The translations under genes and the position numbers were made by a program. Positions 24,601-32,449 of a DNA stretch of 48,709 nt are shown here, one piece after another; positions within the stretch are counted from its first letter, which is position 1; every line of letters begins with the position of its first letter. Under the pieces are notes generated by a model, which saw only the letters and a list, made by a program, of their open reading frames with translations, was not told the DNA's origin and ran no database searches. The stretch spans positions 1-48,709 of the forward strand of contig NZ_ASZC01000028.1 in assembly GCF_000468095.1 (NCBI RefSeq). Reading direction: 5' to 3'. Source of the DNA: Pantoea sp. AS-PWVM4 (GTDB taxonomy: Bacteria > Pseudomonadota > Gammaproteobacteria > Enterobacterales > Enterobacteriaceae).

Positions 24601-27422
24601 CTTTTAAGACATTTTTCCCAGCCATTTTCAGCGCTAAAAACCTCAGGGGAAGGCAAATCTTTATCCAGATATGCGGCTATTCGCCATTGCTGCCCCTGGC
24701 TGATAAGGTATGTCGCGTCTGAAAAAACCTCATCTTGTTCTGTCAGTTCGATGTCAGCGGGAGCAACAACCTGGAAAATATCGGCTATACGATCAACCAG
24801 GTTGCAGGGGGCATTGAAGAAAATCAGGTTATTAATGGCATTAAATCGGGTAGTTTCAGAACAAGAGGAATTCTCGTTAAGAAGCACGTCTAAATCGACA
24901 AAAGCCTGTTTTAAGGCATTCAGGGGGAGGGGTAACCTGAATTGCTCAATATTATCCTGGACGCATAACAGGGTTCTCAGGACTAACTCCAGCATATTAT
25001 CAGGAAGGCCATTATTCGCCTTCTCGATCGCTTTTAATGTTGTAACTTTATCATTAAAAACAATATTAACGCCTTCTAGCTCAGAATAAAGCGGGAATAA
25101 GTACCGGGCAAGATCTTCATTGCTCACCACCGCTTCATCAATACTTGCCCGAACCTCCCTGGCAGTATGAAAAATATAGTTTACAACGCTTTTAACCCGT
25201 CCGGTTTTATCAATGATTCCTGCCAATGACTCAGCCCGAATCCAGGCAGTAGCAATCACAATGAATTCCCTGAGATCCATATCACGGCGTTCGAATTCCT
25301 CATCAACGATTTCCTTTAATCGCTCAAGCAGAGCCAATCCCTGCTCCGGGAATCCTGCACATTCAAAGTTGATTGCACTCAATGTCGTATCAATTGAGTC
25401 AACAACCAAATGACGGGAAGGCATAAGTTGCTCAAGGGCTTCATCTGCGCGTCCTAACGCTATTAATGCAGCACCCGACAAATAAGCAGACTGTAGGAAA
25501 AGAAAGTTATGACGGAACGAAATGCGCTGATATAGCAGCAGCAGGCGAATCGTATCGACAGCCAGGCCTGATGAGAGAGAACAGGCTAGCGTCTGGCGAA
25601 TGTCATAAATGAGCATTTCCGGTTTGGCACTCAGCCGCACACAATCGTCGGCCCATAATTGCTGGCAAAGCGCAGCAGCCTGGTGGTGGCGTTCAGAACC
25701 AGCGAGAAGCAGATGGTGTATGCGGTTGATGACGCAGTAAGCACTTTCTCCCTGTAGACAAAAGTCGGCCAGGCGCCCATGAATTTTCGTATCCAGTAGC
25801 GTTGTTTTGTTTTTCAAAAATTCGCCAAAAGAAAGATGGCATAGCTCAGTAAATCCCTCTTCCATCAGCAAATGACGAATGCGTGCCAGCGTTTTGACAA
25901 GCGCCGCCTGTTCCTGACTGTTCAGTAAAGGCACCAGCGCTTTGACGTCAATTTTCCAGCGCAGCCGGGACAGAATGCCGAGCAGATTTACAGTATGTTC
26001 ATCATCCACCAGCCCAAGCCAGAGCTTTTCGTAATAGGTTTCAATACTGCCGCTGAAGACAGGAAATGCTTCCAGATCATTGTCTTCCGGAAATGCCTTA
26101 AGGTATTCAAGAATGTAGCGAAGATACAACGGGTGACCTTTCGCTTTGACACATATCTTCCGTAATGTCGCCAGCGTGGGGGACTGGCTGGCAAGTGCTC
26201 TGGAAGAGATTTCCAAAACATCGCTGTCATCCAGTAGTGCCAGTGTCATTGCCTGGTTGGGAGAAATCCATGAGCTCAGGATCCCCCCAACAACAGGGAA
26301 AGATGGCGCAGTGAAAACTAAAATAAGATTTTCTGGTATACGAGCGGGCAAAAGTGCAATGAACTTCGAAACGACTTCAGATCCCAGTACCAAGGCCTCA
26401 TTGATTGCATCAATGAACAATACGCCCTTTTTGCCGTTTTGTTTCCAGTACTCAGAGTATTGGTCAAGCAAAGAAGCTACTTTCCGGGTGAGATCGGTGC
26501 TCCCATTTTCTCCCCGGCGTGACGACTGACCGGATATCTGCATTGAAACAACATTTGCCAGCCAATCGACAAAGATCTCTGGCTGGATCTTGAATGCAGG
26601 ACCGGCTCCATCTTTTGCAGTAAATTCATACAGGCCCGCAACGGCGAGAGTATTGCTGACAGGAGCATAACGCCGACAGAATGTCGTCTTTCCCGTACCC
26701 GGACTTCCTTGAAGAAGCACCGCACCACCGCAATGCTTGAGTAGGAACGTCTCGAATACGTGATGAAATCCGCCACGCTCAGCGTGCATATCCTCTGTCA
26801 AATGAGGAGCCTCTGGTTTACTATCAGAAAGAATGCCATTACGAATCAGCAACCCAGCGACTTTGTCCATACTGACTGCGCCCAGCGTGCCATCCAGGCT
26901 GATGCGAGCCAGAGCAATGCACTGGTTTTCTACAACAACAGCCGAACCCGAAACACCCGAATATTCATCGAGTACGCAGGCGGCATCAACTGACAGATCC
27001 ATGTCGATACCTAGCTTCAGACCAGGTAAATTTTGTGCGATTGTTCCATGCAGATAATGGCGAATACCTCCTCGGGAAGCCGGATAACCATAAGCAATCC
27101 AGTGAGTCCCTTCTCGCTGCGTTTCCAGGTTCAGTGCAATGGGAGCAATATTTACTGGCTCATTGAGTCTCAACAGGCATGAATCAGAAGCGACATCGAT
27201 ATCCACAATTGTCGCGGCTAAACTGATTGCATTCTTCGTGTGATTGAAAGTCACAGTGATGTCTGTAGCTGAAGCATCATTCCCGACGCAGTGCGCCGCT
27301 GTGATAACATGATTTTCGGTGACCAGAAACCCTGAACCTTCATCTTCCGTGCAGCTAACAATAACGCAGGCATCTCTTATATCACTTTCTGTCAGAGCAT
27401 AAGTCTTCACAGCGATATCCAT
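21630..27422 (-). CDS. avs1b: Avs1b: trypsin-like protease-STAND NTPase of AVAST type 1 antiphage system
   Basis: 1930 aa. Residues 1-200 are a trypsin-like serine protease with His44 (VITAAHCVG), Asp80 (DVASDSCLLRL) and Ser158 (SGVSGSAV). A STAND-type NTPase follows: Walker A GSPGTGKT at 239-246 and Walker B VLFIDAINE at about 334-342. Roughly residues 560-1930 are long helical, TPR-like repeats that in Avs proteins recognise phage proteins. AVAST proteins bind a conserved phage protein, oligomerise and switch on the N-terminal effector; here that would be proteolysis. It overlaps the MBL gene by 16 bp and is followed at once by avs1c. The frame is intact and the catalytic residues are present, so it looks functional. 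Confidence 0.88.
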   Translation of the reverse strand: MDIAVKTYALTESDIRDACVIVSCTEDEGSGFLVTENHVITAAHCVGNDASATDITVTFNHTKNAISLAATIVDIDVASDSCLLRLNEPVNIAPIALNLETQREGTHWIAYGYPASRGGIRHYLHGTIAQNLPGLKLGIDMDLSVDAACVLDEYSGVSGSAVVVENQCIALARISLDGTLGAVSMDKVAGLLIRNGILSDSKPEAPHLTEDMHAERGGFHHVFETFLLKHCGGAVLLQGSPGTGKTTFCRRYAPVSNTLAVAGLYEFTAKDGAGPAFKIQPEIFVDWLANVVSMQISGQSSRRGENGSTDLTRKVASLLDQYSEYWKQNGKKGVLFIDAINEALVLGSEVVSKFIALLPARIPENLILVFTAPSFPVVGGILSSWISPNQAMTLALLDDSDVLEISSRALASQSPTLATLRKICVKAKGHPLYLRYILEYLKAFPEDNDLEAFPVFSGSIETYYEKLWLGLVDDEHTVNLLGILSRLRWKIDVKALVPLLNSQEQAALVKTLARIRHLLMEEGFTELCHLSFGEFLKNKTTLLDTKIHGRLADFCLQGESAYCVINRIHHLLLAGSERHHQAAALCQQLWADDCVRLSAKPEMLIYDIRQTLACSLSSGLAVDTIRLLLLYQRISFRHNFLFLQSAYLSGAALIALGRADEALEQLMPSRHLVVDSIDTTLSAINFECAGFPEQGLALLERLKEIVDEEFERRDMDLREFIVIATAWIRAESLAGIIDKTGRVKSVVNYIFHTAREVRASIDEAVVSNEDLARYLFPLYSELEGVNIVFNDKVTTLKAIEKANNGLPDNMLELVLRTLLCVQDNIEQFRLPLPLNALKQAFVDLDVLLNENSSCSETTRFNAINNLIFFNAPCNLVDRIADIFQVVAPADIELTEQDEVFSDATYLISQGQQWRIAAYLDKDLPSPEVFSAENGWEKCLKSIAAAVFWCGGRARRAKAENDSKTSAEVIRIVREQILPALSFTLLERIDWSRAWAIPEQVVPLFYDELLATFVVCWPEEVNILTDFVMSRTEEQCGLYSEGYRRVLEGQVRGLSVIHASPLYSDMAFAFLEILHKFVSAYVENRQELVPALLRIIPEYVRLDARQLAEKTYEELLSISMGPTWYKEDQFSLMLDMLGAFPVADYSDQAIQQVAKYLEHASGELTFGQYILYEKSQLAGELIRQGKYEQAFAYYRWQVSASPREMLEQLSRPYADSPLPLKGMRFPGGALDEVHAVVRIVATLADAVEWRLRWAMLEIVCFDDPAKLASSFADLVNEMPQDAADVAEAAERIYRIVHGDVPAETQTKFVQNFCSRIEDQHSEYFLDMFSAFQEEQQSLPENTPERSQSEINNVAIQPGTIGKLSAVQEAQQHIEKAEKALARRNDKRASDIAIESLQILQDGEWSVWGNASLHPFATRQYILKDAKGAGEIFRRYQPLILNERHTAAWKMASYLIDTAAPFFTPEEMHAITQIVLEHNRILLGNVDVDNVHFGHLDGPAESDATEETLRFLFWQLEHPLNIRRDRALDAVKWLALKDDSIMKQCVENALTSNEALQAEALMALTDWMSRQNPQRIWGSIGGRGDIADLLQETKVLSQVLLLKRLAERAGASCAAEITAFTGSRTTLSLNIQSGELAPDSSPLPLWAQPVRPLLLSLQSQGLDISTLLSALAQRLPERYELDDIMTAYELELLLVRGFSVNKVMKSDRWSGMLCFELNRLLHENACELRYQEWEPRLRTWNVASEEAVEHSSVCERALNIIDLINDQKYQAAAETDGEYIVSYIDEFEMPHEGKTVMLEIIAVMTSEDDNHKANFPEKEGCFSATREPDNNLSLNYPLICQRVLSEDVLLGGCTPALVSPAFMERVGANPSDFTRRQWRSGRSMHKNRWGQPLTRGSMLTMNKRLKFPAGLGLAWQVKIDGTICLFFQARRG

Positions 27423-28576
27423 TCATTTGCTCCTTCAACGACACTAAACTGAGCCCCACTCTTTGATTTATATTGCTTAAGTAGAGTTGATGCTTCAGTT
27501 GCGTAATTAAAATAAAGTGTTCTTTCATAAGATGCCGGTCTGTCCACAATGGCCTGCAAAACAGCAATATCAGGATGCTTCTGATGCTTTTGTCCATCGG
27601 TTGAGATCATATAAATGGGCGCATCAATCATCCCAAGTAGCTTTGGGCTGGTATTTCGAATACTTCCATGATGAGAAATCTTTATGGCATCGAAGTGTTC
27701 CGGCAGGTCCTGAGTTATCTCTTCCAGAGTCGTTACCACTTCCTCTGCCCACGCATCGCCCAACATCATGATTCGCTTTCCATCAAGTTCGAGTACAAAA
27801 GCAAGAGAACTTCCATTGGTTGGCGAATTATCGCGGGTGTAGTCCTGCTCCAGTGAAGGCATTTTTTGACTGATGAGCTGTGGCGTCTTGGGTTGTAAGG
27901 ATTCGTATGCGCAAAGAAACTCAAAAGCATCGTCAAAAGCGGCTCCGGCAGCCCCCTGCGAGTCAAAACCCAGTGATGCCAACTGCTTGCGCCACCACTT
28001 ACAAATCGCACTGATTCGATCCGGATGAGGGCTAAGCAACTGCGCGCGAATACCTTCCGCAGTGAGTGGGGGTTGATGAGCGGTACTTATACATTGATAG
28101 CCATGACCTTCGTTCCAGTGATAGCCCCCGGCAAGCAATTGAGCGGCCAATGAACTCCCCTGCTTCGCACTAATTTCAGTTGGTCCCTTACCTTTCCGCG
28201 ACCTGGATGAATTAATACGTTTTATAGCCTGAGTCAATGAAGCGATATCAATGTCGGATCCAGCGTCAGGGGGGGCAGTCATCGCGCGAAGACTATTGTG
28301 CCAAACGGAACCAACAGGGATGACGGAAGGTGAAGAAGAATGGCCATTTTCTTCGAAAAATGATATCAGCCCACCGATATGGTCAGCATCAATATGGGTG
28401 ACAACAACCAGTTCAAGGCGGTAACCCTCTTCATGCAATAACAGTAAAGCAGGGGCGATATGATGTCGGTAAGTGTCGTCATGGCCCCCATCAATAAGTA
28501 CAGCGTTCTTTGTCTTTTCGTTAATTACCAGGAACGCATCGCCATCCTGAGCCGGAAACATTTTAATTGCTGCCAA
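27407..28576 (-). CDS. avs1a: Avs1a: MBL-fold metallo-hydrolase of AVAST type 1 system
   Basis: 389 aa from a TTG start with AGGA about 10 bp upstream; the first ATG, five codons in, has no such site. The metallo-beta-lactamase fold is clear: NAVLIDGGHDD, then the metal motif THIDADHIGG (His61, Asp63, Asp65, His66), RIMMLGDAWAEEV and IKISHHGS. It resembles ComEC/YhfI-like MBL hydrolases. First gene of the three-gene operon, overlapping avs1b by 16 bp. In AVAST type 1 the MBL protein is a required component; its substrate is not known to me. Confidence 0.87.
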   Translation of the reverse strand: MAAIKMFPAQDGDAFLVINEKTKNAVLIDGGHDDTYRHHIAPALLLLHEEGYRLELVVVTHIDADHIGGLISFFEENGHSSSPSVIPVGSVWHNSLRAMTAPPDAGSDIDIASLTQAIKRINSSRSRKGKGPTEISAKQGSSLAAQLLAGGYHWNEGHGYQCISTAHQPPLTAEGIRAQLLSPHPDRISAICKWWRKQLASLGFDSQGAAGAAFDDAFEFLCAYESLQPKTPQLISQKMPSLEQDYTRDNSPTNGSSLAFVLELDGKRIMMLGDAWAEEVVTTLEEITQDLPEHFDAIKISHHGSIRNTSPKLLGMIDAPIYMISTDGQKHQKHPDIAVLQAIVDRPASYERTLYFNYATEASTLLKQYKSKSGAQFSVVEGANEWISL

Positions 28577-28678
28577 AGTGAGATATTCCTGATTGACGTT
28601 TCAGAAAGAGTGTCAGGATAACGTAAACGGGCGGGTATGTTCACCCGTTTCATAAGCAAGCTTTTACTTGAAATCATG

Positions 28679-29380
28679 TTATTGGCTCATCGTCTGTTTT
28701 AGTTTTTCCACCGTCATCGTTTGCAAAAACAAGACTCCCCCAGGCTCAAACAGCGAGGCTTTGCTCAAATCGCCCACCACTACAGGGGCAAAACCAGCAG
28801 CTTTGGTTAATTGTATCACGGTATCCAGTGCCTTCCTGTCATCCCCTGCCAGAGGCACGGCCAGAGCGTCGCCTGTACGATGTGCATTGGATGAGAGACT
28901 GGATGCGGCGATTGAATTAAATCCGCGGACAACGCGTGCCTGCGGAAACAGACGGGCACTGTAGACACCACTCCCAACCTGTAATGCCTGGGTGGCAACA
29001 TCACCGTCTCTTTGCGGATAGGGGTTGGCAACGTCCAGCACCACTTTGTCCTTCAGCGCTTCCTTCAGGGTTTTTCCCAGAGCGGGCAGCGCACCGTAAG
29101 GGACTGCCATCACAACCACCTCTCCGAATTCAGCGGCCTGCTGGGGTGTACCCCCCTTTGCCAGCGGCCCGAGAGAGGCGATTAAAGGCTGCAATTCCTG
29201 CGGGTGCCGGGAAGAAAAAAAGACCGGGTAGCCCGCCTTAACCCACAACCGCCCAAGCGTCCCACCCATCGATCCGGCACCGATAATGCCGATACGTGGC
29301 AGAGTTTCTGCCATCACGCTGGCGCTGGCACATAAAATAAAACAGCAAGACAGGCAAAATGCTTTCGCGATGTTCAACAT
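28679..29380 (-). CDS. exported NADP-binding oxidoreductase (F420-dependent NADP reductase-like)
   Basis: 233 aa from the ATG at 29380, set by an AGGAG site. A signal peptide is present (residues 1-25: hydrophobic CLSCCFILCASASVMA then ETLP). The mature part starts with a Rossmann motif (IGIIGAGSMGGTLGRLWVKAGYPVFFSSR) and continues with VVVMAVPYGALPALGK, VVLDVANPYP and VVRGFNSIAAS, typical of F420H2:NADP oxidoreductase-like proteins. Those are normally cytoplasmic, so a secreted version is odd. It is divergent from the O-methyltransferase with a CRP-like site between them. Confidence 0.82.
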   Translation of the reverse strand: MLNIAKAFCLSCCFILCASASVMAETLPRIGIIGAGSMGGTLGRLWVKAGYPVFFSSRHPQELQPLIASLGPLAKGGTPQQAAEFGEVVVMAVPYGALPALGKTLKEALKDKVVLDVANPYPQRDGDVATQALQVGSGVYSARLFPQARVVRGFNSIAASSLSSNAHRTGDALAVPLAGDDRKALDTVIQLTKAAGFAPVVVGDLSKASLFEPGGVLFLQTMTVEKLKQTMSQ

Positions 29381-29409
29381 GGTTTTTCTCCTGTTACCCA
29401 ATGCATTTT

Positions 29410-29425
29410 TGTGACTCAAGTCACA
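29410..29425. promoter_or_regulatory. CRP-type site
   Basis: TGTGACTCAAGTCACA has both CRP half-sites TGTGA and TCACA exactly six bases apart, and the symmetry extends to a 20-bp inverted repeat (29408-29427). It lies 30 bp upstream of the minus-strand reductase-like gene and about 100 bp before the O-methyltransferase gene. Confidence 0.65.
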
Positions 29426-29522
29426 AAGAGTAGCTGAGAAAGACAGGATTGGTGTGGATGAGCAACCTCCCAACGGCGACTACACTTCTGATAAAAAACC
29501 CTTCAAGGAGATAAGACCGACT

Positions 29523-30203
29523 ATGCGAACCCCTGATTATCCTTCCAGCGACGCCGCAAAATGGTCACAAGTCGATACCTGGTTGGCTGAAAAGCTTGTT
29601 TCTGAGCAACCAGACCTGAAACATACCCTCACGAATAACGCAAATCATGGCTTACCCGCTATCGATGTATCCGCCTTGCAGGGCAAGATGCTGGCGCTTC
29701 TGGTCAAAATGACTCGTGCTGTTCGCGTTCTTGAAATTGGTACACTTGGCGGCTACAGCACGATTTGGATGGCGAAAGCGTTACCGCATAACGGGATCGT
29801 GACGACCATAGAATTTAATCCGCATCATGCCGACGTTGCGCGCCAAAACATCGCTAATGCCGGGTTGACAGCACGCGTCGAGCTTCTTACCGGAGCGGCC
29901 CTTGATGTATTACCTGGGCTTAGCCCGCCCTTTGACCTTATTTTTATCGATGCGGATAAAGTGAATAACCCTCGTTATCTCGCATGGGCAATAAAATTGT
30001 CGCGGCAAGGAACGGTTATTGTCGGGGATAATGTGGTGCGTGGCGGAGGGGTCATTGATCCCGAGAATCATGACCCGAACGTGCAAGGATTGAGAGACTT
30101 TATACAGATGATCGCAGAAGACGACCGACTGGAAGCAACGGCAATTCAGACTGTCGGTGAGAAAGGATGGGATGGCTTTGTCATGGCGCTGGTTAATACT
30201 TAA
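29523..30203 (+). CDS. SAM-dependent O-methyltransferase (family 3)
   Basis: 226 aa from the ATG at 29523; AAGGAG lies 12 bp upstream. SAM-binding motif I is VLEIGTLGGYSTIWMAKALP, followed by ARVELLTGAALDVLP, and the metal/catalytic stretch DLIFIDADKVNNPRYLAWAI with VIVGDNVVRGG. This is the caffeoyl-CoA/catechol O-methyltransferase-like family, which methylates a hydroxyl with S-adenosylmethionine and a divalent metal. The substrate is unknown. An Rrf2 regulator gene follows 104 bp downstream. Confidence 0.93.
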   Translation: MRTPDYPSSDAAKWSQVDTWLAEKLVSEQPDLKHTLTNNANHGLPAIDVSALQGKMLALLVKMTRAVRVLEIGTLGGYSTIWMAKALPHNGIVTTIEFNPHHADVARQNIANAGLTARVELLTGAALDVLPGLSPPFDLIFIDADKVNNPRYLAWAIKLSRQGTVIVGDNVVRGGGVIDPENHDPNVQGLRDFIQMIAEDDRLEATAIQTVGEKGWDGFVMALVNT

Positions 30204-30239
30204 TAACGTTTCATCTCAGTAGCATCCCGCTTCCTGGAG

Positions 30240-30284
30240 TTCAGTATCATGATGTATTACGTTATGATCCAACACGATACTGAA
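30240..30284. promoter_or_regulatory. nested inverted repeats before Rrf2 gene
   Basis: TTCAGTATC (30240-30248) and GATACTGAA (30276-30284) are perfect 9-bp complements 27 bp apart. Inside them ATCAT (30246) and ATGAT (30264) form a second pair. This sits 24 bp before the TTG start of the Rrf2 gene and could be its own operator. It could also act as a terminator-like hairpin for the upstream methyltransferase. Confidence 0.4.
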
Positions 30285-30307
30285 TATCCTGGTAGGCGGG
30301 AGGGCAC

Positions 30308-30730
30308 TTGAGAAGCGACACACGATTATCGCGAGTTTTACACGTACTGGTTCATCTGGCCTGTGATTCAGGAATCTACACCTCCCAACAACTGGCTGAG
30401 ATGCTGGACACCAATGCCGCGCTGGTACGCAGAACGATGGCAGGTTTACGAGAAGCCGGTTATGTCCGCTCCGAAAAAGGACACAATGGTGGCTGGTCAT
30501 TAAGTTGCGACCCTACCCAGGTGACTTTGCGGGATATCTACAAAGCGGTGGGAATAACCCATCTCTACAACCTTGGCATCAACAGGGATAATCCTCACTG
30601 CCTGATAGAAAATACCGTTAATGATGAATTAGATGTTGCGTTAAAACAGGCTGAGTCATTGTTAATGGAACGTTTAAGCGAAATCACCCTCAGTCATTTG
30701 TGTAATAAGTTCAAAGAAAACAATACCTAA
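30308..30730 (+). CDS. Rrf2-family transcriptional regulator
   Basis: 140 aa from a TTG start with GGGAGG upstream. The winged helix is at residues 1-65 (LSRVLHVLVHLACDSGIYTSQQLAEML, ALVRRTMAGLREAGYVRSEKGHNGGWSL), followed by VTLRDIYKAVG, all typical of Rrf2/YwnA proteins. Only one cysteine of the sensing region remains (NPHCLIENTV), so it lacks the three-Cys Fe-S cluster site of IscR/NsrR and may respond to thiol oxidation or another ligand. The likely target is its own operon and the O-methyltransferase/reductase pair. Confidence 0.92.
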   Translation: MRSDTRLSRVLHVLVHLACDSGIYTSQQLAEMLDTNAALVRRTMAGLREAGYVRSEKGHNGGWSLSCDPTQVTLRDIYKAVGITHLYNLGINRDNPHCLIENTVNDELDVALKQAESLLMERLSEITLSHLCNKFKENNT

Positions 30731-30876
30731 CCCATTTAACTGTTCACAGATCCTGTCACAGCCATTTAGCCATAAATGCTTTAATTTTTATGACCACAGA
30801 ATCGTCGTGTTGATCTTGCACAAAAGTGATCGTATCTTTTGTTGTTACATGAGTTAGACAAATCACAGGAGCCTCT

Positions 30877-31266
30877 GTGCAACAGGTTATTGTATTACCC
30901 GCGATCCAGTCATTGTGGACATGTATCGTCCTCAGCTTCGCTGCCGCCAGCATCTCTTTTACCATCACCCAGACAGAACTCTTTGTGCCGGTGCGAAACC
31001 TGGCCAATAAAATTGGTCATATGACCGGCTATTTGTTTCATTGTTTTTATTGTATGAGCCACTGGGTCGTACTGGCTGGCGTGATCATTTATCGTCCGGT
31101 CATTATCCGTAGCGGTAATATTTTTATCGATCTGGTTATTAGTACTTTTTTCACCATCACACTGACAACTTTTACTAATGGACTGATGTTTCGCAGCTTT
31201 ATTAATGCAATGGCAAAGAAGATGAAGGAAAAAGAACTTAAGGAAACAATGAGCAACAACAAATAG
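30877..31266 (+). CDS. DUF1360-like membrane protein
   Basis: 129 aa from a GTG start with AGGAG upstream. Three hydrophobic segments are visible (about residues 12-30, 55-75 and 83-105). The CxxC-type motif with following residues (HCFYCMSHWVVLAGVIIYRP) matches the FxCPYCxxxW pattern of DUF1360 proteins. The C-terminal tail is basic and cytoplasmic (AKKMKEKELKE). The function of the family is unknown. It stands alone. Confidence 0.65.
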   Translation: MQQVIVLPAIQSLWTCIVLSFAAASISFTITQTELFVPVRNLANKIGHMTGYLFHCFYCMSHWVVLAGVIIYRPVIIRSGNIFIDLVISTFFTITLTTFTNGLMFRSFINAMAKKMKEKELKETMSNNK

Positions 31267-31274
31267 AAAACCCT

Positions 31275-31311
31275 GGTGGGTTATGTTCATCCAGTGTGAA
31301 TCTAACCCACC
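31275..31311. terminator. inverted repeat after DUF1360-like gene
   Basis: GGTGGGTTA (31275-31283) and TAACCCACC (31303-31311) are perfect 9-bp complements with a 19-base loop, 8 bp after the gene's stop. There is no T-run directly after. The rest of the gap to 31578 holds no supported gene, only the long palindrome at 31533. Confidence 0.45.
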
Positions 31312-31532
31312 TGTAATTAACCTTCCCTGCCATCGCCTCTCATCATTTTTTCTAATCGCGGATGAAACATTTTAATAATGGTCGAGAGAGTCATTTGAAG
31401 CCTGCAAAACGGCTCCTTCGTGGGCCTTGTTCGAGTGAGTACATATCCACTGTTGTGAGTGTGCCCTCATGGGACCCTTCTGACTTTCCGGGCTGCTCAC
31501 CGCACAACTTACCTATCCCAATCCCACAATAT

Positions 31533-31573
31533 CCCCTTAAATATATACAGTCTAACTGTATATATTTAAGGGG
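31533..31573. promoter_or_regulatory. 41-bp palindrome with 19-bp perfect arms over a ribosome-binding site
   Basis: CCCCTTAAATATATACAGT, then CTA, then its exact complement. The right arm ends in AAGGGG, which is also the ribosome-binding site of the gene at 31579. As DNA it is a strong candidate operator, for example for the MarR regulator encoded just downstream on the other strand. As RNA it would fold into a 19-bp hairpin that hides the ribosome-binding site. Confidence 0.7.
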
Positions 31574-31578
31574 CACCG

Positions 31579-31989
31579 ATGTCAGAACAGAACAAAATCG
31601 TCGTACAACGCTTCAATCAACAGGTGATTGTCGAAGGAAATCGCCAGAGTTTTGACGAGTTGGTGGCTGAGAATTTCATTAACCGTTCTGCTCCCTCTGG
31701 CGCAGCTAATGATCGCGAAAGCCTTTGGCGCACCTTTGAGTTGATACTTCGGCCAGCGCTGGCTGACTTGCAGGTCAACATTGAAGATCAAATTGCGGAA
31801 CGTGACTGGGTCACGACACGGAAAACCCTGACGGGCGTGCACCAGGGGGAGCTATTGGGTGTTCCGGCTACAGGCCAAAACGTGACTATCACCGTGATTG
31901 ATATGGTGCGTATTGAAGAGGACAAATACGTTGAGCATTGGGGATTGAATACATTAATACAGGTAGTGAGCCAACTCAGGCAGATTTAA
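31579..31989 (+). CDS. SnoaL-like (NTF2-fold) ester cyclase family protein
   Basis: 136 aa. NTF2-like fold pattern: NKIVVQRFNQQVIVEGNRQSFDELVAENFINRSA, then RTFELILRPALADLQVNIEDQIAERDWVTTRKTLTGVH, then PATGQNVTITVIDMVRIEEDKYVEHWG. This is the SnoaL polyketide-cyclase/ester-cyclase family, mostly of unknown substrate. Its ribosome-binding site AAGGGG lies in the arm of a 41-bp palindrome. It overlaps tail to tail by 4 bp with the MarR gene on the other strand. Confidence 0.88.
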   Translation: MSEQNKIVVQRFNQQVIVEGNRQSFDELVAENFINRSAPSGAANDRESLWRTFELILRPALADLQVNIEDQIAERDWVTTRKTLTGVHQGELLGVPATGQNVTITVIDMVRIEEDKYVEHWGLNTLIQVVSQLRQI

Positions 31990-32402
31990 AGCAACTTATG
32001 CAGAGCAGCCAGCCCTTTTTGCAGGTCGGCACGCCCGGCCTCATCGAGCTTGTTGGCGATCTGTGCAGCTATCCACTCGGTACGTTGCCTGCGGGCAGAT
32101 GCCAGCAACAGGCATGCACTTTCACTCAAGACAATCAGCTGCGCACGCGCATCCTGCGGGCTTCTTTGCCGCTCGATCAAACCTTGCTGTTCCAGTTCAT
32201 TGATCACCAACCGCATGCTTTGATGTTTTACGCCACGCAGACGCGCAAGGTCTGCAATGGAAAGTTCCTTATGCGTATTGAGCAACTCCAGCGTTTCATG
32301 CTGCGAAGTGCGTACAGTAGCCGTTGCCACGCGTACATGGCGCACGAAAGCGCTGACAACGTGGCGTAATTCATCAGCCAGCATTTGAGTTTCGTTTGAC
32401 AA
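31986..32402 (-). CDS. MarR-family transcriptional regulator
   Basis: 138 aa from a TTG start with AGGA 10 bp upstream; ATG at 32384 is an alternative without one. The winged-helix core is ELSIADLARLRGVKHQSMRLVINELEQQGLIERQRSPQDARAQLIVLSE, a clear MarR pattern with the DxR wing. MarR dimers bind palindromic operators and release them with small phenolic or oxidising ligands. Likely targets are the palindrome at 31533 and the neighbouring hydrolase gene at 33307. Confidence 0.92.
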   Translation of the reverse strand: MSNETQMLADELRHVVSAFVRHVRVATATVRTSQHETLELLNTHKELSIADLARLRGVKHQSMRLVINELEQQGLIERQRSPQDARAQLIVLSESACLLLASARRQRTEWIAAQIANKLDEAGRADLQKGLAALHKLL

Positions 32403-32449
32403 AGTGACGGTTCCTGCAACATGAAAGCACCACAGTATACAAGATACCG

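Noticed and set aside
31362..31655. 97-aa ORF across the 41-bp palindrome
   Set aside because: It has poor composition, no ribosome-binding site, and runs into the SnoaL-like gene in another frame.
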